Origin: Saccharibacillus endophyticus
Lineage (GTDB): Bacteria; Bacillota; Bacilli; Paenibacillales; Paenibacillaceae
Assembly: GCF_013185185.1 (NCBI RefSeq)
Contig: NZ_JAAZWE010000002.1
Span: forward strand, 434,001-498,000
DNA length: 64,000 nt
Direction: 5' to 3'
The translations under genes and the position numbers were made by a program. This document shows positions 28,445-36,880 of the stretch, piece by piece. The stretch's first letter is position 1. Each line of letters begins with the position of its first letter. The notes under the pieces are model-generated. The model saw only the letters and a list, made by a program, of their open reading frames with translations. It was not told the DNA's origin and did not search any database.

Positions 28445-30124
28445 TTACTTTACGCTGTCGTACCATTCGTTGACTTCCTGCGTGATTTGTTCGCCGCCTC
28501 CTGATTGCCAGGATTGCGCGAACGCATCGAACGCATCGACCGGACTTTTCCCGTAAATGATTTCGTTGAATACTTGATTCTCCATTTTATTCAGATAATC
28601 GAGTTTGGATTTCATCGTCTCGGTAGTCGGTCCCGTAAACATGTTTTTCTTGGAGATCTCTTCCTGGCTCAGCAGAACTTTGGCCGCGGCAGGAGTCTCC
28701 GGCCCATAGTTGAGCGCGACGTCTTTTTCCATCTTGCTCACCGGTTCTTCGCCGTCCGCCAGCTTCAGCAGCGCCTTCATCTGGGCATCCGGAATGCGGG
28801 CCCCGTCATGAACGAGCAGGTACAGCGTAACGTTGACGTAGGCGCCGTCTTTGCTCTCTTCGCCCGGAATCGGCTGTCCTTGCGCATCCAACTCGTAGTC
28901 GTAGCCTTCGAACAGACCGTAATCGTACGGGCTTCCCGGCGCCGGGTCCGCGTAGTTGTCGAATAAATAGTTTTGATACGTGAAAAACGCTTCCGGATGC
29001 GCCATGTCTTTTTTGATCAAAATGACGCCGTTGGAAAATTTCGTCCCGTGGCGCATGGCGGTACCGTCCGGACCTGACGGAATCGCGATCGGTTTCCATA
29101 CGGCATCCGGCACGTTTTGCTCGGTGTCTTGAAGCGGCCATCCGCTCATCCAATACGGCCCCGGAATGATGCCGGCCGTTCCGGCCACCGCGGGCTCTGC
29201 CGTTTTGTTCGCATCCCATAAAGCCGCTTCCTGAGGAATATATCCTTTATCGAGCCAGTCTTTGATTTTGACGAGACCTTCTTTCATCGCCGGGTTGACC
29301 GATCCGTATTCCAGCTTGCCGTCCTCGCCCATGTTCCACTGCTGCGGCAGCGTGCCGTAAGCGCCGAAAATCCAGGAAGGGTCGCCCATCCAAGTGTTCA
29401 TCGTCGTTTTGAACCCGATGCTGAGCGGAATCACTTTATCCGGCGCCAAGCCGTCGGGATTGTCGGTTTTGAAAGCCTCCATGACCGTTTCCAGTTCATC
29501 GATCGTTTTCGGCGCTTGCAAGTTCAACTTGTCCAGCCAGTCTTGACGAATCCACAGCAGGTAGTCGTTATTGTAAGCGTAATCAAGAATCGGGATCCCC
29601 ATTCGTTTGCCGTCGCGCGTATACGGGTTCCAAATATTCGGGTCGAGCTCCATCGCTTTTTTCCATGTATCCGAAGCATATTCATCGAACAAAGGTCCCG
29701 CTTCCTGGTACATGCCGGAGTCGATCAAATCCTGCGCCAACAAATCGTCGCCCACGGTCACGATTTCCGGCATTTCCTGTCCCGAAGACATCGATAATCT
29801 CATCTTCGTCGTGAATGCGTTGTTCGCGTCCGTTACCGACCAGAGCGATTTGATGTCGATGCCGAACTTTTCCTTCGCCCACTTGGTCGCGACGTTGTTT
29901 TCGATCGTTTCTCCGTTTTTGAATTCGGCGATCGGATTGATGCCCCAGGCGGTGGTGATCGTCACCGGCGGATCATAGCTCTCTTTGTATACGTTTTCAA
30001 CTTTCGGCGAATCGCTGCTTTCCGCCGTTTCGCTGCTTGTTCCTCCGCCGCCGCATCCGCTTAATGCCAAGCCGGCGCATAGCGCCAGAAGGCCCCCTTT
30101 AATTCCCCATCGTTTTGTTCCCAA
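28445..30124 (-). CDS. Extracellular solute-binding lipoprotein (family 1, oligosaccharide ABC importer)
   Basis: A 559-residue lipoprotein: basic start, hydrophobic core and the lipobox LSGCGGGG with the lipidated Cys near residue 24. The long mature domain is of the LplA/YtcQ-type common in Paenibacillaceae (ITTAWGINPIAEF, YNNDYLLWIRQDWLDKL, WIFGAYG). TTG start at 30124 preceded by GGAGGGGAAG. Being upstream of a galactanase, it most likely binds galacto-oligosaccharides (inference). The two permease genes that normally accompany such proteins are absent nearby, so the permeases and the shared ATPase must lie elsewhere. Confidence 0.88.
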   Translation of the reverse strand: MGTKRWGIKGGLLALCAGLALSGCGGGGTSSETAESSDSPKVENVYKESYDPPVTITTAWGINPIAEFKNGETIENNVATKWAKEKFGIDIKSLWSVTDANNAFTTKMRLSMSSGQEMPEIVTVGDDLLAQDLIDSGMYQEAGPLFDEYASDTWKKAMELDPNIWNPYTRDGKRMGIPILDYAYNNDYLLWIRQDWLDKLNLQAPKTIDELETVMEAFKTDNPDGLAPDKVIPLSIGFKTTMNTWMGDPSWIFGAYGTLPQQWNMGEDGKLEYGSVNPAMKEGLVKIKDWLDKGYIPQEAALWDANKTAEPAVAGTAGIIPGPYWMSGWPLQDTEQNVPDAVWKPIAIPSGPDGTAMRHGTKFSNGVILIKKDMAHPEAFFTYQNYLFDNYADPAPGSPYDYGLFEGYDYELDAQGQPIPGEESKDGAYVNVTLYLLVHDGARIPDAQMKALLKLADGEEPVSKMEKDVALNYGPETPAAAKVLLSQEEISKKNMFTGPTTETMKSKLDYLNKMENQVFNEIIYGKSPVDAFDAFAQSWQSGGGEQITQEVNEWYDSVK

Positions 30125-30144
30125 TTCTTCCCCTCCCTAAGTTT

Positions 30145-30168
30145 TGAGATCGCTTCCTTTTTATTGTA
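30145..30168 (-). promoter_or_regulatory. cre-like site and -10 box of the galactan cluster
   Basis: On the minus strand AGGAAGCGATCTCA (30145-30158) fits the cre consensus at 12 of 14 positions. It lies just downstream of a TACAAT -10-like box (30163-30168). A cre at the transcription start would give catabolite repression of the solute-binding protein and galactanase. No convincing -35 is visible. Confidence 0.45.
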
Positions 30169-30232
30169 GAGGGGAAAAGGCTTGGCGGCCTATGTCGCAT
30201 CTCCAACATTTCTGCACCTTTCGCAACCTTTT

Positions 30233-30365
30233 AAAGGCGGCGGAGGAAAAGTTTCGTTTCGGTCGCGTGTTGAACTAGAGAAGCCTGATTGGAATTTTAT
30301 ATGGGGCTTCTCTAGTTCAAAGGCGAACGCTATCGCTCCTACACTGAAACTCTTCCTCCGCCTTT
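30233..30365 (+). repeat. Intergenic palindromic element R1c (type II)
   Basis: Outer arms GGCGGAGGAAAAGTTTC (30239-30255) and GAAACTCTTCCTCCGCC (30346-30362) pair with one mismatch. The inner stem TTGAACTAGAGAAGCC / GGCTTCTCTAGTTCAA (about 30270-30320) is long. The core blocks GGTCGCGTGTTG and CAAAGGCGAACGC are shared with R1b on the opposite strand. R1c and R1d together occupy much of the gene-free stretch 30125-30724. Confidence 0.8.
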
Positions 30366-30510
30366 CCTTAATCCTTTTTTATTTAAAAAGAAAAGATTAA
30401 TACGAAATACTTTTGAAAAAATGTACAGCGCACTTTTTCAGTAGAAAGAGACCGGGACGTTCCGTCCTGGCCGATAGACCGACAAAGATCTTACTCCTTA
30501 CAAAAAAGCG

Positions 30511-30671
30511 AAAAGCGGAGGGAGAAATTCAGGTTAAAACGCCTTTGAACTCGGATCTTCTTGAATCTGCCTACAGTATCCGAGTGAGACAGCGTTTTAA
30601 AGCATTTCGAAGAAATGCACTTCGGAAGCATATGCTGGAATTTATCCCGCAGCGCCCAAGCTTTCCCCCAC
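30511..30671 (-). repeat. Intergenic palindromic element R1d (type I, with extra double-hairpin module)
   Basis: Inverted relative to R1a and R1e. On the minus strand it reads AGCTTGGGCGCTGCGGG as in R1a, then the extra module, then AAAACGCTGTCTCAC, a short inner stem ACTCGGAT / ATCCGAGT, GTTCAAAGGCG and GAATTTCTCCCTCCGC. The module has AGCATATGCT (30627-30636) and GCATTTC-GAA-GAAATGC (30602-30618). It differs in sequence from the R1b module but pairs in the same way. Confidence 0.8.
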
Positions 30672-30680
30672 CTGCATAGA

Positions 30681-30712
30681 AAAAAGACCGGAACGAATGG
30701 TTCCGGTCTCAA
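30681..30712 (-). terminator. Terminator of the sigma factor gene
   Basis: AGACCGGAA (30685-30693) pairs with TTCCGGTCT (30701-30709), with a U run on the minus-strand transcript. It lies 15 bases after the stop codon. Confidence 0.85.
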
Positions 30713-30724
30713 AGGATCGAAAGT

Positions 30725-31615
30725 CTACTCCAGGTAGCCTTTCAGGATTTTGCTGCGGCTCGGGTGGCGGAGTTTGCGCAGTGCTTTAGCTTCGATTTGG
30801 CGGATCCGTTCGCGGGTAACGCCGAACTCTTTTCCGACTTCTTCGAGCGTACGGGCGCGGCCGTCTTCCAGACCGAAGCGCAGACGAAGCACGTTTTCTT
30901 CGCGCTCGGTAAGCGTATCGAGTACCTCTTCAAGCTGTTCGCGCAGCAGGCCGGCTTCCGCGAACTTGGATGGTGCAATCGCTTCTTTGTCTTCGATAAA
31001 GTCGCCGAGCTTGGAATCTTGTTCATCGCCGATCGGCGTCTCGATCGAGACGGGATCTTGCGCGATTTTCATGATGTCGCGGATTTTCTCTTCGGTCATT
31101 TCCATCGCTTTTGCCAATTCTTCGACGGAAGGTTCGCGGCCGAGTTCCTGAAGCATTTGACGCGAGACGCGCATGAACTTGTTCATCGTCTCGACCATGT
31201 GCACCGGAATACGGATCGTTCTGGCTTGGTCGGCCAGAGCGCGGGTAATCGCCTGACGGATCCACCAAGTCGCATAGGTACTGAATTTGAAGCCTTTGGT
31301 ATGGTCAAACTTTTCTACGGCTTTGATCAGGCCCATGTTGCCTTCCTGAATCAGGTCGAGCAGCATCATGCCGCGTCCTACATAACGGCGGGCAATGCTT
31401 ACGACGAGACGCAAGTTCGCTTCGGCCAATCTTCTTTTTGCTTCTTCGTCTCCTTGAACAATGCGTTCCGCCAGGGAAATTTCTTCATTTGCGGACAAAA
31501 GGGGCGTGCGTCCGATTTCTTTCAGGTACATGCGTACCGAATCGTCGCTTCCCGCGCCGGTTAGAACAGCTTCTTCCGGAATCTGAGCGGACTCGGTTTC
31601 CATATTTCGATCCAT
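30725..31615 (-). CDS. RpoD/SigA-like sigma-70 factor, short paralogue lacking region 1.1
   Basis: A 296-residue sigma factor that directs RNA polymerase to promoters. It begins almost at region 1.2 ([17 protein letters not shown]). Regions 2 ([32 protein letters not shown]), 3 and 4 ([40 protein letters not shown]) are nearly the primary-sigma sequence. The long acidic region 1.1 of Bacillus SigA (about 370 residues) is missing. The gene stands alone, not in the usual dnaG-rpoD arrangement. I infer a second, group 2-like factor recognising SigA-type promoters. AAGGAAGGGG precedes the ATG. Confidence 0.88.
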   Translation of the reverse strand: MDRNMETESAQIPEEAVLTGAGSDDSVRMYLKEIGRTPLLSANEEISLAERIVQGDEEAKRRLAEANLRLVVSIARRYVGRGMMLLDLIQEGNMGLIKAVEKFDHTKGFKFSTYATWWIRQAITRALADQARTIRIPVHMVETMNKFMRVSRQMLQELGREPSVEELAKAMEMTEEKIRDIMKIAQDPVSIETPIGDEQDSKLGDFIEDKEAIAPSKFAEAGLLREQLEEVLDTLTEREENVLRLRFGLEDGRARTLEEVGKEFGVTRERIRQIEAKALRKLRHPSRSKILKGYLE

Positions 31616-31755
31616 CTATAGTTCCCCTTCCTTCCAGAAATTGAGGGTTGACTCCCTAATAAATCGTTCTAAAAATTATTTGACAATAAAATCAATCCGT
31701 GCTATGATTTTAATATATTTGTTTATAACAACTAAATTACGGACAGCTATTAGTA

Positions 31756-31798
31756 TAACATCTTTCTCGATGGAAAGCAACCGGGAAAGATGTTTTTA
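31756..31798 (-). other. Hairpin in the upstream region of the sigma factor gene
   Basis: AACATCTTTC and GAAAGATGTT are inverted around about 20 bases. The region 31616-31888 is AT-rich. A TTGTCA at about 31670 on the minus strand could be the -35 box of the sigma gene. The role of the hairpin is unclear. Confidence 0.4.
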
Positions 31799-31830
31799 TT
31801 ATGTTTAATGGCATTCTTTACGATTAACAC

Positions 31831-31875
31831 AAAAAACGCTTTTCGAATCCTCAAGGAGACGAAAAGCGTTTTTTT
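31831..31875 (-). terminator. Terminator of the GntR-ABC operon
   Basis: AAAAAACGCTTTTCG (31831-31845) pairs with CGAAAAGCGTTTTTTT (31860-31875), which can terminate in either direction. It lies just after the stop codon of the permease gene. Confidence 0.9.
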
Positions 31876-31888
31876 ATTTTTACGAAGT

Positions 31889-32641
31889 TCAAGTGATCGT
31901 AACTTTGCGATCGATCAGCCTGGTCGTGATCCAAATGCAAAAAGCGGCAATGAATAGTTCGAAACCGAACGACCATGCATGGATGCCGACACTTTCGTTA
32001 CGGAAAGACAAATTGGATTGGTCTTCGATATAAAATGACCGAAACATCGAATGGTTTTGTCCGCCGAGCAGGCTATTTTCCACGCCGGCGATCACGCTGA
32101 GCACGACCACGATCAAAATCAGGGCGATTAGGCTTTTCCCTTTGATATTCAAACTTTCCGTGAACGCCGTAACCCCTAACAGGAGCGTCGTCAAAAACAA
32201 CGTGCTCCACAACATATTGAACGGAATCGCGAGCGGCACGAAAGCCGCCCCGGAAACCGTTATGCTGCCGGACTGCTCGAGACTTCGCAAAATCCCGCTC
32301 GCGTCATAATAAACGAAATGCAGCCCTGCGATCGCCATCAGCGACAAGACAAGCAAAGTCGCGTACAGCAGCTCCGACAAAACGTGATGAACGCTGCCCA
32401 GAGGAACCAATCGGCGGCCGGCCGAACGAATATTGCCTCGGAAGCTGTTGCACACCGCAATCAGAATCAACAGACCCATAAAGGCATAGACCATAAAGCT
32501 CAATACGGCTCTGGCATCGATCGCGATGCCTGCGCGCCGTCCTGCGAATTCGATCGCCAGCAGCGCCAGAATCAGAGCGAACGCGCCTCCCAGCAGCATG
32601 AACTGATCCCTTTTCAAATCGTATTTCAACAATTTCAGCAT
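31889..32641 (-). CDS. ABC transporter permease (ABC-2 type)
   Basis: A 250-residue integral membrane protein with about six spans, beginning MLKLLKYDLKRDQF, a start often seen in ABC-2 permeases. It overlaps the preceding ATPase gene by 7 bases, so the two are translationally coupled. It forms the membrane half of the exporter controlled by the GntR gene at the head of the operon. Substrate unknown; related YtrA-type systems respond to cell-wall antibiotics. Confidence 0.82.
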   Translation of the reverse strand: MLKLLKYDLKRDQFMLLGGAFALILALLAIEFAGRRAGIAIDARAVLSFMVYAFMGLLILIAVCNSFRGNIRSAGRRLVPLGSVHHVLSELLYATLLVLSLMAIAGLHFVYYDASGILRSLEQSGSITVSGAAFVPLAIPFNMLWSTLFLTTLLLGVTAFTESLNIKGKSLIALILIVVVLSVIAGVENSLLGGQNHSMFRSFYIEDQSNLSFRNESVGIHAWSFGFELFIAAFCIWITTRLIDRKVTIT

Positions 32642-33336
32642 TCGGCATACACCTCTTTGAACAGCTGATCCACGCTTTGTCCCGTCTCCGACCGAATCTG
32701 CTCCACTTCCCGGTACAGCACCAGGCTTCCGCCCCTAAGCATTATCACTTCGTCGAAGATCCGCTCGATATCGGCAATCAAATGCGTCGCCACGATCACG
32801 GTGCTGTCTTCTTCGTAGAATTCGACCAACGCGTCAAGAATATGGTCGCGGGCTACCGGATCGACGCCGCCCAGCGGCTCGTCGAGCAGGTACAGCGAAG
32901 AGCGCCTCGACAGCGCGAGCGTCAACTGAAGCCGCTCGCCCATGCCTTTGGACAGCGAAGACGCTTTGTCCCGCTTCGACAGCTTCATGAACTCGAGCAT
33001 GCGCCGCGTTTTATCGGGATCGAAATCGGCGAAAAAGTCCTTTTGAAAATCGAGCGCGTCGCCCACGGTCATCCACGGCTCGTACTGCGGGCGATCCGGC
33101 ATGAACGAAACGGTACTTTTGGAGCGCGCGCCAAGCGGCTCGCCCAAGACGCGCACGCTTCCCGAATCCGGACGCTCAAGCCCCGCCGCGATTCGGAGCA
33201 GCGTCGACTTTCCGCTCCCGTTGCTGCCGAGCAGACCGACGATCCGACCCGGACCGATATTCAGCGATACGTCGGAAAGCGCCGTTTTTTGACCATGCGC
33301 CTTGCTTACGGATTGCAGTTCAAGCAGTTGTTCCAC
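32635..33336 (-). CDS. ABC transporter ATP-binding protein (YtrB-like)
   Basis: A 233-residue ATPase: Walker A GLLGSNGSGKSTLLR, signature LSKGMGERLQLTLAL, Walker B LYLLDEPLGGVDP and H-loop VATHL. It overlaps the GntR gene upstream by 17 bases and the permease gene downstream by 7 bases, so all three are one tightly packed operon. It powers an ABC-2 export system. Confidence 0.9.
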   Translation of the reverse strand: MEQLLELQSVSKAHGQKTALSDVSLNIGPGRIVGLLGSNGSGKSTLLRIAAGLERPDSGSVRVLGEPLGARSKSTVSFMPDRPQYEPWMTVGDALDFQKDFFADFDPDKTRRMLEFMKLSKRDKASSLSKGMGERLQLTLALSRRSSLYLLDEPLGGVDPVARDHILDALVEFYEEDSTVIVATHLIADIERIFDEVIMLRGGSLVLYREVEQIRSETGQSVDQLFKEVYAEC

Positions 33337-33724
33337 GCCCGCTTCCCTCCTTTTCGCCCTGTTCGTCTTTTACGGACTCCGCCACGATTTTCACGATATT
33401 GTCGTTGTCGAATCCCAATTCCTTCATCCCGCCTATAAACCGTTGCAGCAGGTCGGAAGCCATTTCCTTTTTAATGCTCATGATCTTCTCATCCTCGCTT
33501 GTCACGAACCGGCCCAAGCCCCGCTTGCTCTCGGCTACGCCTTCCCGTTCGAGTTCCTGAAACGTCCGCTGGATCGTGTTCGGATTAATCTTCAGTTCGG
33601 AAGCCAGCTCGCGCACCGAAGGAATCTTCTCGCCGGGACCCAGTTTGCCCGTCACGATTTGCAGCTTGATGTAATTCATGATCTGCAGATAGATGGGCAG
33701 ATTGTTGTCGAATTCGATAGTCAC
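33320..33724 (-). CDS. GntR-family repressor (YtrA subfamily)
   Basis: A 134-residue regulator with the N-terminal winged HTH (about 8-75: LPIYLQIMNYIKLQIVTGKL, SVRELASELKINPNTIQRTF). The short C-terminal dimerisation part is characteristic of the YtrA subfamily, which typically governs an adjacent ABC exporter. First gene of the operon; the promoter and operator should lie in 33725-33834, but I see no clear palindrome there. By analogy it may be derepressed by envelope-active antibiotics (inference). Confidence 0.88.
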   Translation of the reverse strand: MTIEFDNNLPIYLQIMNYIKLQIVTGKLGPGEKIPSVRELASELKINPNTIQRTFQELEREGVAESKRGLGRFVTSEDEKIMSIKKEMASDLLQRFIGGMKELGFDNDNIVKIVAESVKDEQGEKEGSGRGTTA

Positions 33725-33834
33725 GTCTGACGTTCACACCTTTCCGCATGCCGGGACATACGCTGAAGCAGCCTGCATCGGTTTTGTTTTCCCGTACGCC
33801 GAGGGATTGTTCTTCCGATGCCTTTGCGGCTTGA

Positions 33835-34578
33835 TCAGGCTATGTCCCGGCGTCTGAACACAGTATACCCCGCAAGCAGAAACAGCGCCACGTACACCGC
33901 CGACACCGTCAGCGAAAATCCGACCGTCATTCCCGGCAGCGGAGGTCCGCTTGTCCCGTAGACCGACAGATCGGCATTCGGAAGCAATACGTATTTATAA
34001 AAGTCTTTCTGGATCACGATCGCGCCGAACATCGTGCCGATCAATCCTGCTCCGATCGATACGCCTGACGAACGCGTCAGCACGCCGACCATAAAAGCGA
34101 GCGAAGCGTACACAAGGGAATAGATGAATCCGTATGCCCCCTGCTTCAATGCTTCTATCCACTGCTCGCCCGTACCGCCGAATCCGAAAGTAACCCCCCC
34201 TGCGATAAAAAGAACCGCGAACGAGATGACGGTCATCATCAAAATATACAAAACGACGGCCAAATATTTCGAAACGAGAATCTCTCCGCGGCTGCGGGAG
34301 CGGATAAGCAGGAATTTAATCGTGCCCTGCGCATACTCCTGAGCGACGATTCCCGCCGTAGCGACCACCGATAAAACGGTGACGAACTGTCCGGTTCCCG
34401 AAGCGCCCAGCATCCCTGCCGCATAAGCGATTCCCGATTCGATCCCCGCCACGTTTGCCGAAAACCGGTAAAGCATCACGGTCACCAACACCGTAAGCGC
34501 AGCCAGCAGACCCGGCGATACCCAAAAGCTTTTCTTTTTCGTCAGCTTCAACCATTCGTTGTGCACCAATCCCGTCAT
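33835..34578 (-). CDS. ABC-2 type permease (bacitracin-exporter-like)
   Basis: A 247-residue, six-span membrane protein starting MTGLVHNEWLKLTKKKSFW, typical of BcrB/YxlG-like permeases. I use the ATG at 34578. The upstream ATPase stop (34580-34582) is separated from it by a single base, so translation is coupled. Longer in-frame starts would lie inside the ATPase gene. Forms an exporter with the ATPase. No regulator gene is linked to this second module. Confidence 0.85.
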   Translation of the reverse strand: MTGLVHNEWLKLTKKKSFWVSPGLLAALTVLVTVMLYRFSANVAGIESGIAYAAGMLGASGTGQFVTVLSVVATAGIVAQEYAQGTIKFLLIRSRSRGEILVSKYLAVVLYILMMTVISFAVLFIAGGVTFGFGGTGEQWIEALKQGAYGFIYSLVYASLAFMVGVLTRSSGVSIGAGLIGTMFGAIVIQKDFYKYVLLPNADLSVYGTSGPPLPGMTVGFSLTVSAVYVALFLLAGYTVFRRRDIA

Positions 34579-34579
34579 A

Positions 34580-35557
34580 TTACGCAATTTGGTTGCCCCC
34601 CGTCCATTGCAGGAATTCGTCTTCAAGCGATTTTTTCGTTTCGGTAATCCGGTATACGGCTATCTTCTCTTCCCGAAGCGCATCGATCAGCATCGGCATA
34701 TCCGCGTCCGCGACTCGGCATGCCAGCTCGGATGTTTCTTCCTTGACCTCGGTCACCTGCACATGCTCCAACTTTTTTAAAACGCGCGCCGCTACAGAAG
34801 GACGATCGACGCGAAGCCGAAGCTCGGGCATCGATGTCGCATTCTTTCGATCCCCGATACGGTGCTCCGTTACCCATTTGCCGTTTTGAATGACGACGAC
34901 GCGCGTGCACATCTGCTCGACCTCCGACAGCAGGTGGCTGGACACCAGGACGGCAATCCCCTCGGATTGCGAAATCCTCTTCAGATAATCGCGCATTTCG
35001 CGTATGCCGGCGGGGTCAAGCCCGTTTGTCGGTTCGTCCAGAATCAGCAGCTTGGGCCGATCAAGCAGTGCCTGAGCGATCCCGAGACGCTGCCGCATGC
35101 CGAGCGAATACGATTTGACCTTTTTATGAAGCGCTTCTTGCAAACCGAGCAGAGCGATTACTTCCATGATGCGGGCATCCGTCACCGTATCCGTCATGCG
35201 CGCCGCCTGCTTCAAATTATCGAACCCGCTCATATACGGATAAAATTCCGGATTTTCGATAATGCCTCCCACATGAACGATGGCTTGCTTGAACGCATTC
35301 CGGATACTGTGCCCCGCAATGCGGACATCGCCTTCATTGATCGTAATCAATCCCGTTATCATGCGAATCGCCGTCGTCTTGCCCGCACCGTTCGGCCCAA
35401 GCAGCCCCACGATTTCGCCGCGACGCACTTCAAACGACAATCCATCCACGATCGTCTTCTTCCCGATCCGTTTGGTCACTTGATCCAACGTAAGCACCGG
35501 TTCTTCAAGTCTTTCTTGCTGCGAGGAATCCGGATGATTCGGTTGCGCCAAATTCAT
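34580..35557 (-). CDS. ABC transporter ATP-binding protein (BcrA-like)
   Basis: A 325-residue ATPase with an unusual 20-residue lead, then Walker A GLLGPNGAGKTTAIR, signature YSLGMRQRLGIAQAL, Walker B LLILDEPTNGLDP and switch His in VSSHLLSEVE. The C-terminal extension (about 235-325) is typical of the BcrA/drug-resistance class. I take the ATG at 35557 (MNLAQPNHPD), since GGAGGTAGGG lies 7 bases before it, over the more upstream ATG, which is part of that site. First gene of a two-gene export operon. Confidence 0.9.
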   Translation of the reverse strand: MNLAQPNHPDSSQQERLEEPVLTLDQVTKRIGKKTIVDGLSFEVRRGEIVGLLGPNGAGKTTAIRMITGLITINEGDVRIAGHSIRNAFKQAIVHVGGIIENPEFYPYMSGFDNLKQAARMTDTVTDARIMEVIALLGLQEALHKKVKSYSLGMRQRLGIAQALLDRPKLLILDEPTNGLDPAGIREMRDYLKRISQSEGIAVLVSSHLLSEVEQMCTRVVVIQNGKWVTEHRIGDRKNATSMPELRLRVDRPSVAARVLKKLEHVQVTEVKEETSELACRVADADMPMLIDALREEKIAVYRITETKKSLEDEFLQWTGGNQIA

Positions 35558-35638
35558 AATCCCTACCTCCATGTACTAGTGTTATATTTATATAGTACAC
35601 CGATACACAGAGACTGTAAACCATTTTTCGAAAAAATA

Positions 35639-35673
35639 AAAAAGCGTTCATATGCCTAAGGCAAATGAACGCT
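35639..35673 (-). terminator. Terminator of nrdR
   Basis: AGCGTTCA (35643-35650) pairs with TGAACGCT (35666-35673), with an inner GCC/GGC pair and a U run on the minus-strand transcript. Confidence 0.8.
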
Positions 35674-35746
35674 AAACTTATTCTTGTATCAAAATCCGAT
35701 TCCCGCAGCGCCCCAGCGCCTCCTTACGAATCGGATTTCCTCCTTT

Positions 35747-36208
35747 TCACTGCTCATCCTTCGACAGCAGCGTCTTCAGTTCCTTCATGAACATGTTAAT
35801 GTCCTTGAACTGCCGATAAACCGAAGCGAAGCGCACATAGGCCACTTCGTCCACCGGGTATAACTCTTGCATGACCTGCTCGCCGATCTGACCGCTTTCG
35901 ATCTCGGCGACTGCCGTATTGCGCAAGGAACGTTCAACGCGCGAGACCACCGTCTCCAACTGCTCCACCGACACCGGACGCTTTTCGCAAGCCCGGATCA
36001 GGCCGCGCAAAATTTTATCCCTGCTGAACTCTTCGCGGCTTCCGTCCTTTTTGATCACAATCAGCGGCGTTTCCTCGACCATCTCGAATGTGGTAAACCT
36101 TCGGGCACAGCTTTCGCATTCGCGCCTTCTTCGGATCGATTTGTTTTCGTTGGCCGGTCTTGAATCCAACACGCGGGTACCGCTGTAATCGCAATAAGGG
36201 CATTTCAA
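35747..36208 (-). CDS. nrdR: Transcriptional repressor NrdR
   Basis: Represses ribonucleotide reductase genes through NrdR boxes when dATP/ATP binds its ATP-cone. The zinc ribbon CPYC ... CESC (from residues 3 to about 34) and the ATP-cone ([17 protein letters not shown] onward) are complete. I choose the TTG at 36208, giving the canonical MKCPYC start and 153 residues. AAAGGAA sits 9 bases before it, while the GTG at 36217 touches that ribosome binding site. R2b lies directly upstream. Last gene of the conserved polA-mutM-coaE neighbourhood. Confidence 0.95.
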   Translation of the reverse strand: MKCPYCDYSGTRVLDSRPANENKSIRRRRECESCARRFTTFEMVEETPLIVIKKDGSREEFSRDKILRGLIRACEKRPVSVEQLETVVSRVERSLRNTAVAEIESGQIGEQVMQELYPVDEVAYVRFASVYRQFKDINMFMKELKTLLSKDEQ

Positions 36209-36227
36209 AGCTTTCACTTCCTTTCTA

Positions 36228-36308
36228 CCTGGTACCTTGTCAACTCTTAATCACAGGATTACGTCCGGTGGGCGTGACCTTACCTTTAGTGTTGACAAGG
36301 CACGGGTT
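36228..36308 (-). repeat. Leader repeat R2b
   Basis: The compact member of the R2 pair. ACCTTGTCAAC (36233-36243) and GTTGACAAGG (36291-36300) form an outer stem; TAATC and GATTA form a small inner stem. The conserved block GCGTGACCTTACCTTTAGTG lies between. It fills the gap between the stop of the lytic transglycosylase gene (36320) and the ribosome binding site of nrdR. Confidence 0.78.
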
Positions 36309-36319
36309 CTCCGTCCGCT

Positions 36320-36880
36320 TCAGAACGTCTCGTAAACCTTCGTATACTGATTATAATAGTAAACGACCCGCTGTACATAGTGCCGGGTTTCTCCGATCGG
36401 AATATCCCGCACGCTTTCCAGCTTCCCGTCCCAAGTCCCTTCCTCCAGCCACTTCTTCACATTGCCCGGTCCCGCGTTGTACGCAGCCACTACCGCCAAC
36501 GTATTATCGCCGAATTGGTCGGACAGATTGCGCAGGTACCAAGTTCCGATTCGAATATTCGTATCCGGCTCGTGCTTGATCCGTTCGGTCGTCGCTTCCG
36601 GCAGCTTGCCCTGTTCAATCGCCCAGGTTGCCGTATCCGGCATCAGCTGCATAATGCCGAGCGCACCGACCCGCGATTCCTTGCTGGGCCGGAAATTTGT
36701 CTCGACCCGAATGATCGACGCGATCAGAAACGGATCGATTTCATAAGAGTCGGACTGCTCACGGATTTCTTCCTTATAGCCGATCGGATACACCCAGGAC
36801 ATCCATCCGCTATTGAAAAAGAGCGCTCCCAGCACCAAGACGAACAGCGGCAGCACGAATCTCTTCTTCAGCATCCTCAT
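36320..36880 (-). CDS. Lytic transglycosylase (SLT domain, YjbJ/Slt70-like)
   Basis: A 186-residue peptidoglycan lytic enzyme. An N-terminal membrane anchor or uncleaved signal (about 8-28, LPLFVLVLGALFFNSGW) is followed by the SLT domain, with catalytic Glu in IIRVETNFRPS, GALGIMQLMPDTA and VVAAYNAGPGNVKKWL. The ATG at 36880 overlaps the coaE stop (ATGA), indicating coupling. It acts outside the membrane on glycan strands during wall turnover. Part of the polA-mutM-coaE operon. Confidence 0.92.
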   Translation of the reverse strand: MRMLKKRFVLPLFVLVLGALFFNSGWMSWVYPIGYKEEIREQSDSYEIDPFLIASIIRVETNFRPSKESRVGALGIMQLMPDTATWAIEQGKLPEATTERIKHEPDTNIRIGTWYLRNLSDQFGDNTLAVVAAYNAGPGNVKKWLEEGTWDGKLESVRDIPIGETRHYVQRVVYYYNQYTKVYETF

